A stretch of 11,031 nt of DNA from Lachnospiraceae bacterium UBA4292 (lineage in GTDB: Bacteria > Bacillota > Clostridia > Lachnospirales > Lachnospiraceae). Shown in pieces: positions 1 to 6,629 of the stretch. The DNA lies in assembly GCA_002395865.1 (NCBI GenBank), contig DGVE01000226.1, forward strand, positions 1 to 11,031. Direction: 5' to 3'. Within the stretch, counting starts at the first letter, position 1; every line of letters starts with the position of its first letter. The notes under the pieces are model-generated. The model had not been told where the DNA came from and ran no database searches. It saw nothing but the letters and a program-made list of their open reading frames with translations. The position numbers and the translations under genes are program-made.

Positions 1-555
1 GATAATTACGACAGCTTTTCATACAATCTCTACCAGTATCTGGGCGAGATAACGCAGGATATAAAGGTTATCAGAAACGATGAGTGCACTGTGGAGGAGA
101 TAAGAAAAATGTCTCCGGAGCGCATAGTGATCTCTCCCGGCCCCGGAAGGCCCGAGGATGCAGGCATATGCGTCGAACTCATACGCGAGATCGGAGGTGA
201 GATACCGATACTGGGTGTGTGTCTGGGACATCAGGCGATATGCGCGGCGTACGGAGCCACGGTCACCTACGCGAAAAAACTCATGCACGGAAAGCAGTCG
301 AGGGTGAGACTCGATACGACCTGTCCCATATTCAGAGGCTGCAGCGATTATTCAAAAGTCGCAAGGTACCATTCTCTGGCAGTCGACGAGAGCACATTGC
401 CAGAGCAGCTGAGGTCTGTGGCAGTTACCGATGACAAAGAGGTAATGGCAGTAATGCATACAGGCTTTCCGGTATACGGAGTACAGTTTCATCCCGAATC
501 CATAATGACCGATGAGGGGCGGAGGATGCTTGAGAATTTCTGCTCCGGCGTGTGA
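1..555 (+). CDS. trpG: Anthranilate / aminodeoxychorismate synthase glutamine amidotransferase subunit (TrpG/PabA type), 5' partial
   Basis: Class I glutamine amidotransferase subunit. It hydrolyses glutamine and passes ammonia to the chorismate-binding partner (TrpE or PabB) to make anthranilate or aminodeoxychorismate in the cytoplasm. The reading frame is open from base 1. Its first visible residues, DNYDSFSYN, are the usual N-terminus of the family, so only a few codons are missing. The nucleophile elbow GVCLGHQ has Cys at codon 74 (base 220). FHPES near the C-terminus supplies His codon 164 and Glu codon 166, completing the triad. The SPGPGRPEDAG loop is also typical. The 184 visible codons match the usual length of about 190. 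The partner subunit would lie to the left, outside the window. No trpD-like gene follows, so trpG and pabA cannot be separated here, and one subunit often serves both enzymes. The family is certain; the gene symbol is less so. Confidence 0.93.
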   Translation, partial: DNYDSFSYNLYQYLGEITQDIKVIRNDECTVEEIRKMSPERIVISPGPGRPEDAGICVELIREIGGEIPILGVCLGHQAICAAYGATVTYAKKLMHGKQSRVRLDTTCPIFRGCSDYSKVARYHSLAVDESTLPEQLRSVAVTDDKEVMAVMHTGFPVYGVQFHPESIMTDEGRRMLENFCSGV

Positions 556-583
556 TGACAGTACGAAAAGCTCTTATATCTGC

Positions 584-604
584 TGGACATCCGTTGGACA
601 TCCG
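584..604 (+). repeat. Two tandem copies of TGGACATCCG, 11 bases apart
   Basis: TGGACATCCG occurs at 584-593 and again at 595-604, separated by one T, so the period is 11 bases, about one helical turn. The repeat lies in the 104-base gap between the amidotransferase gene and the 596-residue ORF. Each copy contains the short dyad GGA-CA-TCC. It could be a tandem operator or a chance duplication. No T-run follows, so it does not look like a terminator. I see no convincing -35/-10 pair in this gap. Confidence 0.5.
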
Positions 605-659
605 GTGGTAGTCTTCAAATGTGACATGAAAACAATATCAGATACAGGAGGAGACAGAC

Positions 660-2450
660 ATGCCCAGAAAAATGACAGCTCAGCAGGAAGTAGCGCATTT
701 CGCAAAACAGGTAGCGAATGGAAGGGGATTCGGTGATGCGAGGAAACTCGTCGAATTTCACCGCTCGCTCTATGATAGTTATCAGAAGCTTGCAGAAAAC
801 AAGCCGGAGGGCGATGACCCTAAGAAACTGAACGACCATCAGATAAAACTGAATACCATAAGGGATCTCTATATAAATATACAGAACTTTCTGAATGACT
901 GCGATTACCTTCACAGTAAGATGGAGGGCGGCAATGCGACAGGGGAGGAGCAGCTTGCATCCATGAATAAAGCAGTGAATTCACTGCAGGCAATGGATGA
1001 TGGCATGGCCGCATGCAAGGAAAAATATCCTGACGTGTTTGCCGGATCGAAGGAGTATTCCGAGATTGCCAAGGTTCTCGACAAAGAAGAGTTTACACAG
1101 GGCAAGGAATATTTGAAGACTCTCGGCATCAAGACAAACGATATCATCTCCGCTGCAAAGTTCGAGAAAAACGGCGGCTTTTCCCAGATGGGCCGTAGGA
1201 ATGTATTGAAGATGACGGAGGATATCAATGCCTTGCCCAGGGAATTGATGTCGAATGCAACGCAAATTTCGCAGAAATTTAATGTGAATCCGGCAGAGCT
1301 TCTCGATATTGCAGGCAAATTCATTGATTACGGCTTAGCTATGAGTCAGCTCATTAGCAATGATGAACTCACGGGAGAGCAGGTAAACAACAGACTGGAC
1401 TTATTAAAAGGCTTCCCGGATTTCCTGAATAAAAAGCTTTCATCTGGTGCAAGCTATTATGAGCTGTTTAAGAGCACTGCTGAGCTGAACCCGAAAATAG
1501 GTCAGGACAGGTTTAAGAAGCATCTTTCGGCTGTCGAGAAGTATCTTGGACTCGATCTTGGTATTGAAGAGATAAAAGGGATAAAGCCGGTCAAGGAAAT
1601 CGAGAGGCTTGGCCAAAATGATGAGGCCCTTCAGATCACCGATGAGCTCTCTTGGAAAAACTACATGTCAGACCATTACCGCGAAGCCTTGAATGGTGAT
1701 GAACAGGCGCTTTCAAAAGTATTGGTCGGTGCTATACATCATTATAACAGAGAAAGCAATCCTGTGGAGTTCTCAAAGAAGACTGCCAGAAGAGAGGCCG
1801 CCGAGCTTATGAAGATACCTTCATTCAAGCAGTTTGCGAAGAGCCCCGATCAGGTGAGGGATCTTCTTACGCGAAAGAATTTTATAGAGGATCTTTCGAA
1901 TTTTTCCGCCGGATTAGCGAGACCGTTCGCTGCTGATCCGGAGGCGCAGCTGATTGCTCTGAGAAATCTTAAGAGCATGTACAGTCATATGGACAGTCCT
2001 GTCGGAAGATCATCAAAGTGGAATGCCATAACGAATGCGATGGCGGGACTCGACGGTATGGATCTGCTTACTGTCAAGCCCGGCCGGGACGGAAAGCTTC
2101 CTCCCGAATATGAGGCCAAGCTTCAGGAGATATTCAATGCGACTGTGGCTTATGAAAAGGGAAAGAAGTCTTTGAGGAGAAATCAGGACGGCCGAAATCG
2201 TTTTGATCAGTCTCTCGATATTCTTGCGATACTGGGGACGGTCAGCCCGCAGGCAAAGCTTGCGGCACAGGCAGTCTTTGACAGAACCAATGAGGTCAGA
2301 AGGAAGCATGATCCGAATCATGTGGATATTGATATAGATAACTACGGCATTGCTTTTGCGAAAAACCACGAAAATGACGGAGTGGAGAAGGCGGGAAAGA
2401 ACCATAATATTCTTGTCGAAGCAGATGAATTTGGCCCGAAATTAAACTGA
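660..2450 (+). CDS. Uncharacterised 596-residue soluble, helix-rich protein
   Basis: I do not recognise this protein. The start is firm: AGGAGG at 646-651 lies eight bases before the ATG. There is no signal peptide or membrane segment, and only two cysteines (81 and 119), so it is probably cytoplasmic unless exported without a signal peptide. The sequence is rich in Lys, Asn, Asp and Glu and looks almost entirely helical. Residues 1-120 resemble helical-bundle sequence, 200-300 contain several short amphipathic helices, and residues 440-525 contain SPVGRSSKWNAITNAM and then RRNQDGRNRFDQSLDIL. From memory only, the latter layout resembles a module seen repeatedly in large uncharacterised Lachnospiraceae proteins. 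The C-terminus (555-596) is acidic and lacks clear structure. It lies 104 bases after the amidotransferase gene and may be co-transcribed, as no separate promoter is obvious. Two hand-counted 60-base samples gave 42 and 47% GC, against 60% in one por sample, which may indicate a different origin. Confidence 0.85.
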   Translation: MPRKMTAQQEVAHFAKQVANGRGFGDARKLVEFHRSLYDSYQKLAENKPEGDDPKKLNDHQIKLNTIRDLYINIQNFLNDCDYLHSKMEGGNATGEEQLASMNKAVNSLQAMDDGMAACKEKYPDVFAGSKEYSEIAKVLDKEEFTQGKEYLKTLGIKTNDIISAAKFEKNGGFSQMGRRNVLKMTEDINALPRELMSNATQISQKFNVNPAELLDIAGKFIDYGLAMSQLISNDELTGEQVNNRLDLLKGFPDFLNKKLSSGASYYELFKSTAELNPKIGQDRFKKHLSAVEKYLGLDLGIEEIKGIKPVKEIERLGQNDEALQITDELSWKNYMSDHYREALNGDEQALSKVLVGAIHHYNRESNPVEFSKKTARREAAELMKIPSFKQFAKSPDQVRDLLTRKNFIEDLSNFSAGLARPFAADPEAQLIALRNLKSMYSHMDSPVGRSSKWNAITNAMAGLDGMDLLTVKPGRDGKLPPEYEAKLQEIFNATVAYEKGKKSLRRNQDGRNRFDQSLDILAILGTVSPQAKLAAQAVFDRTNEVRRKHDPNHVDIDIDNYGIAFAKNHENDGVEKAGKNHNILVEADEFGPKLN

Positions 2451-2462
2451 TGAAAATAAAAA

Positions 2463-2498
2463 GACCACGCCGCCTTTGTGGCAGCGCGGTCATTTTTT
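2463..2498. terminator. Bidirectional intrinsic terminator between convergent genes
   Basis: Bases 2463-2474 pair with 2480-2491 around a five-base loop, with two mismatches in a GC-rich stem. A six-T run (2493-2498) follows on the plus strand. On the minus strand the complement of the A-rich 2453-2462 supplies a T-rich tail. It can therefore end transcription of both the 596-residue gene and the minus-strand fusion gene, whose stop codon (2497-2499) overlaps the T-run. Confidence 0.85.
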
Positions 2499-4311
2499 AT
2501 TCGGATTTTTCAACAGTAGTGTATGAGAGGGGCACTCCATATGTGCTCTCGTAGATATCCTTCCAGACGCGGGAATTCTCATCCATGAGATATTTTATGT
2601 TCTCAGCCTTAGTCAGGCCGTCCTTCGGATAGATCGGGTTGAGGACGTGGATGGTGTACTCCTGCACGGGGAAACCGCCCTCGCCGGGGTAGGGCGAGTC
2701 CTCCATGGTTATGAAGCAGGGCAGTACGGGGACATTCGCCTCCGCCGCGAACGAGAAGGCGCCGCGCTTTAAGGGCTTGGGCTTTTTGTAGTTCCACCAC
2801 ATGCTCTGCTCGGGGTATACCAGAATGAAATGACCCTTCTGAAGGAGCCTGTTTACCGACTTTAAGAACTTCTTCATGGTGGTCGGGTTCGAGGACAGGG
2901 GAAGGGTGTTGCAGTTGCGCATCAGAAAACCGTAGAAGCCCGGGAAGGAGGTATAATTGCCCTCGCGGATTACGCGGAAGAACCTCCTCGTGTACTGGCG
3001 GCTCTTTCTGTAGGCTATTTCCATGGCGAAGGAATCCATCGCGTTGAAGTGATTGCAGGTGATGACCGCGCCCGAGCTTAGGTGCCTGTAGTTTTCAATG
3101 CCGCGTATCTCCTTTATGATCAGCTGGTGCTTGTTTATCATGGTATTCATGAACCAGCGCGCGATCCTGAAGGCGTAGCGTGTCCTTAGGCGGCTCTTTA
3201 TGTCCTTCCTCAGGTAATCGATCTCGTTAGGCATAAGCGTGCGTCCTGGCGGGTCGTCCTCCACATCCTCGTCGAAGCGCCCCTCCAGCTCGTACCTTGC
3301 GATCTTCTCTATTATATCCTGCCTGGTGAGACTTCTGTGAACGTCCGGTATGATTGCCTGGCGGTAGTTGTGTTCACTGCTTATCTCATTCACGGTGATA
3401 TTGAACAGGTTCTCACCATAGGCCATATCCTGCTTCCTGCCTTCCTCACCGAAGCTCTCCAGCTCCTTCCTTAACTCGGACAGATAGGGCGAGTCCTTCG
3501 CGGCCTCCCAGTAGTATTCGCTGTATTTGCCGTTCTCATAGTGCCACGGCTTCTGCGCAAGACTGTAGTGAATGATCGACATCTGGTCCTTCGTGCGGGT
3601 AATGGGCTCGGTGATCTGCGCGTTCCATCTCATGTCCACCCAGAGGATGCGGTTCTGGCAGAGGATGTTCAGATAGTCCTCGTCCTGCGTGACCACGAAG
3701 GTGTAGGTATTCATCAGCTCGATGAACTGCCTGTAGATATGCTCCTTCCTGAACCCTGCGCAGTTTATAAGCATCACTCCGGCGTTGAAGTACGCCGCTC
3801 TGGAAATATTCAGCACCTTCTCCGCGTAGGTGCCGTATATGTCCTGATATCTCATGACCATCTCGGGTACCGCGCCGACAAGATTGTCGCCGAGGTTGTA
3901 ACGATAGAGGTCAGCCACATCGCCGATCACCGTGGTGTCACCGTCGATATATATCGCCTTGTCGATCCTCGGGAACATGTCGGCTATAAAGAAGCGGAAA
4001 TATGTTGTCGAGGTGTAGTAGTCTCGGAGAGCCAGATTGTTCTTAAGCTTCGCAAGCTGCTCCGAAACATCGTGAAACGATATGGAGACATTTTCGGTGG
4101 ACAGTGAGGAGAGAAGCGCCATGTTTCTCTCACTGATATCGGTGTGGAGTATGTGTATGGCATACTCTCTCTTCTGTGAGGCGTGTTTTATGAGCGAGAT
4201 GACGGATACGGACATGAATTTCACATAGTGATCATCGCATGCATAGAACACATTTACCGTGTCGTTGTTTCTAAGTAATATCTGCGGTCTTTTCAGAAGC
4301 TTCAGTTTCAT
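2497..4311 (-). CDS. Fusion protein: GT8 glycosyltransferase domain + PlsC-like acyltransferase domain
   Basis: A 604-residue two-domain enzyme. Residues 18-270 form a GT8 domain: the opening strand VNVFYACDDHY, the DxD metal/UDP-sugar motif IDGDT (D123, D125), FNAGVMLIN at 175-183, QDEDYLN at 209-215, and HYSLAQKPW at 248-256. The family transfers hexose from a UDP-sugar with retention. Residues from about 345 onward form a PlsC-like acyltransferase: CNHFNAMD at 419-426 is the NHx4D catalytic motif (H421, D426), LVYPEQS at 497-503 is the FPEG-type motif, and VPVLP at 527-531 is motif IV. Residues 271-345 are a charged linker. There is no signal peptide, so it probably works at the inner membrane face. 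It is the last gene of the operon, and its ATG overlaps the upstream GT8 gene by 41 bases, with a purine-rich GAAGGGGA before it. The sugar and acyl acceptor are unknown. Both domains appear intact. Confidence 0.93.
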   Translation of the reverse strand: MKLKLLKRPQILLRNNDTVNVFYACDDHYVKFMSVSVISLIKHASQKREYAIHILHTDISERNMALLSSLSTENVSISFHDVSEQLAKLKNNLALRDYYTSTTYFRFFIADMFPRIDKAIYIDGDTTVIGDVADLYRYNLGDNLVGAVPEMVMRYQDIYGTYAEKVLNISRAAYFNAGVMLINCAGFRKEHIYRQFIELMNTYTFVVTQDEDYLNILCQNRILWVDMRWNAQITEPITRTKDQMSIIHYSLAQKPWHYENGKYSEYYWEAAKDSPYLSELRKELESFGEEGRKQDMAYGENLFNITVNEISSEHNYRQAIIPDVHRSLTRQDIIEKIARYELEGRFDEDVEDDPPGRTLMPNEIDYLRKDIKSRLRTRYAFRIARWFMNTMINKHQLIIKEIRGIENYRHLSSGAVITCNHFNAMDSFAMEIAYRKSRQYTRRFFRVIREGNYTSFPGFYGFLMRNCNTLPLSSNPTTMKKFLKSVNRLLQKGHFILVYPEQSMWWNYKKPKPLKRGAFSFAAEANVPVLPCFITMEDSPYPGEGGFPVQEYTIHVLNPIYPKDGLTKAENIKYLMDENSRVWKDIYESTYGVPLSYTTVEKSE

Positions 4312-5137
4312 GTTCGTATTTCCCCTTCAGGTAGATGTATTCGTTCAGGATGTCGTCGAAGGCGGTGTAGCCGAAGACCCTGTACATCCTGCTTATATGC
4401 CACTGCTTTATGTTCTCCGTGTGAGGGTAGGGCAGATAGAAGAGTCTCTTTGAAAAATGCCTTATGACTGTCTTTTTGTAGAGGAACTTCTGGTCGTTGA
4501 AGCGCTGCGAGAGCATCTTCTTTCGGGTGGTGCTGCGGTAGATGGCGTCCTGATCGGCGAAGAGCATCTTGGTGGTCTTGATCAGCTCGCGTGCCTTTTC
4601 AAACAGACCTGTTTTTTTACACAGGGGCATATTGAACAGGAGAACGCCTGCATTTATATAGTTCGGGTTTAATAAGAATTTGCCGTAGTGATCTCTGGCG
4701 GCCGCGTACTCATAACCTCTTATGTCGGTGTCGTACAGCAGCGCGATATCCCTGTTGAAGAGCAGATCCACGTCCAGATAGAGCATCTTCTTCGGAATAC
4801 CCGGTATGAGATCCAGAAAGAGTCTCAGCAGAGTGTAGGGCGAGCAGTAGCACTGCTCATTGGGTGAGCCCGCAAATTCCCTCTCGTATATGTCCGTGAC
4901 GTCGAGTCTGATGACACGGTTCTCCCCGTTATAGCTTTTCGCCACCTGCTCCAGAAAATCGCATTTATCCTGTGAGATGGCGGTGTATTCGGGCTTTATG
5001 CGGCTCACATCCATCGTCATGACATAGATGGAGAAGGGTCTGGGGTCGGCTGTGCGCTTAAAGGCCGAGAGCATGCAGGTGAGTATGCCGTCGAAGACCT
5101 TGTCATTGCCTGAAAAGAGTATGTTAAATCGTTTCAT
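4271..5137 (-). CDS. GT8 family glycosyltransferase
   Basis: A 288-residue stand-alone member of glycosyltransferase family 8, the family of LPS galactosyl/glucosyltransferases and glycogenin. Visible motifs are the opening FNILFSGND at 4-12, LYLDVDLLF at 119-127 with the metal-binding DxD at D122/D124, NAGVLLFN at 162-169, DQDAIY at 195-200 and RHF at 226-228, whose His is the usual third metal ligand. IKQWH at 243-247 stands where many relatives have KPW. It is expected to be a soluble or membrane-associated retaining hexosyltransferase using a UDP-sugar; acceptor and sugar are not predictable. AAGGA lies five bases before the chosen ATG, inside the end of the upstream acyltransferase gene (14-base overlap). 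Its own 3' end overlaps the GT8-acyltransferase fusion gene by 41 bases. It has no acyltransferase domain, but the two flanking genes both do, so it probably acts in the same pathway. Confidence 0.93.
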   Translation of the reverse strand: MKRFNILFSGNDKVFDGILTCMLSAFKRTADPRPFSIYVMTMDVSRIKPEYTAISQDKCDFLEQVAKSYNGENRVIRLDVTDIYEREFAGSPNEQCYCSPYTLLRLFLDLIPGIPKKMLYLDVDLLFNRDIALLYDTDIRGYEYAAARDHYGKFLLNPNYINAGVLLFNMPLCKKTGLFEKARELIKTTKMLFADQDAIYRSTTRKKMLSQRFNDQKFLYKKTVIRHFSKRLFYLPYPHTENIKQWHISRMYRVFGYTAFDDILNEYIYLKGKYEHETEASEKTADIT

Positions 5138-5915
5138 CGCTGTCCTTTTTTGGTGCGGGAATATATTTTATGAGCTCGACATCCGAGCTTTTGCTTCGCC
5201 TGACCATGGCTTCGTAGACCCTGTCGCGCAGATCCTTTACACGCCGGGGCTTCCTGAGGGAAGAGTCCGGGTAGAAGGGGCCGTCGACATATGTTACGAT
5301 ACGGGGCGTTTTTGAATGGCGGCGCCTCCGGTAGGTGTTTGTGAAGCAAAAGACCGGCTTGTCGTAGGTCACGGGATAGTGGAACGAATCCGCCCTGAAG
5401 TTCCTTATGTGCGTGTAATACGGCCAGATATGCGCTTCGGGATAGATGGCTATGACCTGTCCCCTCTCTACCAGCCCGGTTATGCAGGCGGTGAAGTTTT
5501 TATATGCCTCGCGCCCCTCGGGGAGGGGAACGGCTCCCATGGCGGGAGTGACCCTGCCGAGATACGGGATGCTCACATTGTCCGCGTGGACGATGACATA
5601 GGCGCCCTTTAAGGGGCGGAGCATGGTGGGTATAAGCGCGTCAGGAATCGGATTGGTGTGGTTGCCATACATAAAATATGAGCCTTTCACAGTTCTGAAC
5701 TTTTCCCTGCCGATGATGCGGTGTCCGAACTTAAGCTTCAGAAACAAAAAGGCTGCCGGCTTGGCGATGATATGGTAGAATAAAAACCTGACCAGGGGCC
5801 TGAATACAGTGCCCTCGTAGCGGTAGCTCTCGTCGATCTTTCTGGGCGTGATACCGCCAGCCGAGAACTCGTCATTTAGTTCGTCGTTGTAGTAGATGAC
5901 CTCTGGGTATTTCAT
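5124..5915 (-). CDS. PlsC-like (LPLAT superfamily) acyltransferase
   Basis: Acyltransferase related to 1-acyl-glycerol-3-phosphate acyltransferase, expected to move a fatty acyl group from acyl-ACP or acyl-CoA to a hydroxyl at the inner membrane face. The ORF extends to an ATG at 5960. I prefer the ATG at 5915 (263 residues) because GAGGT precedes it at 5930-5926 and a promoter would start transcription at the upstream ATG. In 5915-based numbering, GNHTNPIPD holds the catalytic His86 and Asp92, with five residues between them instead of the usual four. AIYPEAHIW at 156-164 is the FPEG-type motif. GAVPLPEG at 127-134 occupies motif II but lacks its Arg. A hydrophobic stretch at about 40-58 may anchor it. 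YPExx(I/M)W and an acidic lead-in with PxxID are shared with the acyltransferase half of the fusion protein, so the two look like paralogues. First gene of the three-gene operon. Confidence 0.88.
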   Translation of the reverse strand: MKYPEVIYYNDELNDEFSAGGITPRKIDESYRYEGTVFRPLVRFLFYHIIAKPAAFLFLKLKFGHRIIGREKFRTVKGSYFMYGNHTNPIPDALIPTMLRPLKGAYVIVHADNVSIPYLGRVTPAMGAVPLPEGREAYKNFTACITGLVERGQVIAIYPEAHIWPYYTHIRNFRADSFHYPVTYDKPVFCFTNTYRRRRHSKTPRIVTYVDGPFYPDSSLRKPRRVKDLRDRVYEAMVRRSKSSDVELIKYIPAPKKDSDETI

Positions 5916-5963
5916 TGCTGCTCTGACCTCTGAAACTGTCTGTGCCGGCGCACTATTCATAAT

Positions 5964-5992
5964 ATAATATCACATAATGAAAATTATTTCCA
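5964..5992 (-). promoter_or_regulatory. Promoter of the acyltransferase/GT8 operon
   Basis: On the minus strand, TGGAAA (5992-5987) is followed by a 17-base spacer and TATTAT (5969-5964), preceded by TGA, which gives an extended -10 (TGnTATTAT). The predicted transcript start near 5957 falls at the upstream ATG (5960-5958). That supports the internal ATG at 5915 as the real start of the acyltransferase, leaving a leader of about 40 bases. Confidence 0.6.
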
Positions 5993-5998
5993 GTCGTT

Positions 5999-6022
5999 TT
6001 TACGTCTCAGGACGGGCGTAAA
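5999..6022. repeat. Inverted repeat TTTACG-N12-CGTAAA between divergent promoters
   Basis: A perfect six-base inverted repeat with arms 5999-6004 and 6017-6022 and arm centres 18 bases apart. It lies directly upstream of the minus-strand -35 box and about 60 bases upstream of the plus-strand one. This is a plausible position for a dimeric regulator, but short repeats like this also arise by chance. Confidence 0.35.
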
Positions 6023-6084
6023 GTAAAGGTAATGGAGTTATTAAAAATGCCTAAAATATTCATCCACAAGTTAAAAGAAAACGA

Positions 6085-6113
6085 TTGAAAAGTTATCGTT
6101 TATCTGCTATAAT
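6085..6113 (+). promoter_or_regulatory. Near-consensus promoter of the small membrane protein gene
   Basis: TTGAAA (6085-6090), a 17-base spacer and a perfect TATAAT (6108-6113), preceded by TGC so that the -10 is also extended. The predicted transcript start is about 6120. It diverges from the promoter of the acyltransferase/GT8 operon. Confidence 0.85.
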
Positions 6114-6123
6114 CCATCCAACG

Positions 6124-6136
6124 GCGGTAAAACCGC
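6124..6136 (+). promoter_or_regulatory. Small stem-loop at the predicted 5' end of the transcript
   Basis: GCGGT (6124-6128), loop AAA and ACCGC (6132-6136) form a perfect five-base-pair hairpin beginning about four bases after the predicted transcription start, well clear of AGGAGG at 6149-6154. A hairpin at the extreme 5' end is a known mRNA-stabilising arrangement; that role here is inference. Confidence 0.45.
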
Positions 6137-6163
6137 ACAAATCCATTTAGGAGGAAGTTAGTT

Positions 6164-6616
6164 ATGAAGACAAAGTTAGGCATCAGCGCAGGACTTCTGG
6201 CATTTATCTGCTTTCTGGTAGGTCAGTTCTTCGGCGGTATCTCTTTCATCTTGCTTGCAGGTTATATACTGCTCGTTGAGAATGATGAGTTCTTAAGAGC
6301 GTCTGCCATCAAGGCACTTCTCATCATTCTCTTTGTGGATGTTTTGGATCTGCTCGTCGGACTGCTTCCGGATCTCTTCACATTGATCGACTGGTTCACC
6401 AGGATCTTCAATGCAGAGACCAGATTCAACAATGTTGCAGCTATCGCAAAGATCGATCAGATCATTGATTTCGTAATGTGGATCGTTCTGTGGTGCAAGA
6501 AGGTTCTCATGCTTGTGCTTGCATTCCTTGCACTCAGCAAGAAGACCATCAGCGTTCCTTTTGTAGAAGGCTTTATCAAGAAGCACGCTAAGGTCGAGAA
6601 GAACACAGAGGAATAA
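6164..6616 (+). CDS. Small integral membrane protein of unknown function, probably highly expressed
   Basis: I do not recognise this 150-residue protein. Hydrophobic segments are at about 5-23, 24-38, 46-69 and 99-124, suggesting three or four membrane passes. Between them is a polar stretch (76-98), and the C-terminus is short, charged and Lys/Glu-rich (125-150). No catalytic motif or cysteine pair is visible (only C16 and C111). The start is firm: AGGAGG at 6149-6154 lies nine bases before the ATG. Its codon use differs from its neighbours: Ile is nearly always ATC and Lys nearly always AAG, and Leu is often CTT/CTC, whereas surrounding genes use many ATA codons. With a near-consensus promoter, a 5' hairpin and a perfect terminator, this points to strong expression. 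It is a single-gene transcript, diverging from the acyltransferase/GT8 operon. A signal or structural role in the membrane is possible but cannot be stated from the sequence. Confidence 0.9.
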   Translation: MKTKLGISAGLLAFICFLVGQFFGGISFILLAGYILLVENDEFLRASAIKALLIILFVDVLDLLVGLLPDLFTLIDWFTRIFNAETRFNNVAAIAKIDQIIDFVMWIVLWCKKVLMLVLAFLALSKKTISVPFVEGFIKKHAKVEKNTEE

Positions 6617-6629
6617 TTAAATTTTCCGT

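Noticed and set aside
584..608. The tandem repeat region as a terminator of the amidotransferase gene
   Set aside because: Only weak pairing is possible and no T-run follows.
3541..4107. A 188-residue plus-strand reading frame opposite the fusion gene
   Set aside because: It is a shadow of the strongly supported minus-strand GT8 domain, with no ribosome site and a composition that mirrors the opposite codons.
2497..4311. Possibility that the GT8-acyltransferase fusion is a read error joining two genes
   Set aside because: The frame is continuous through a plausible charged linker, both domains are intact, and no stop, ribosome site or start is seen at the junction. It cannot be fully excluded without homologues.
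5916..5960. ATG at 5960 as the start of the acyltransferase, adding 15 residues
   Set aside because: No ribosome site precedes it, and the predicted transcription start falls on it. The ATG at 5915 has GAGGT upstream. The longer start remains possible if the true promoter lies further away.
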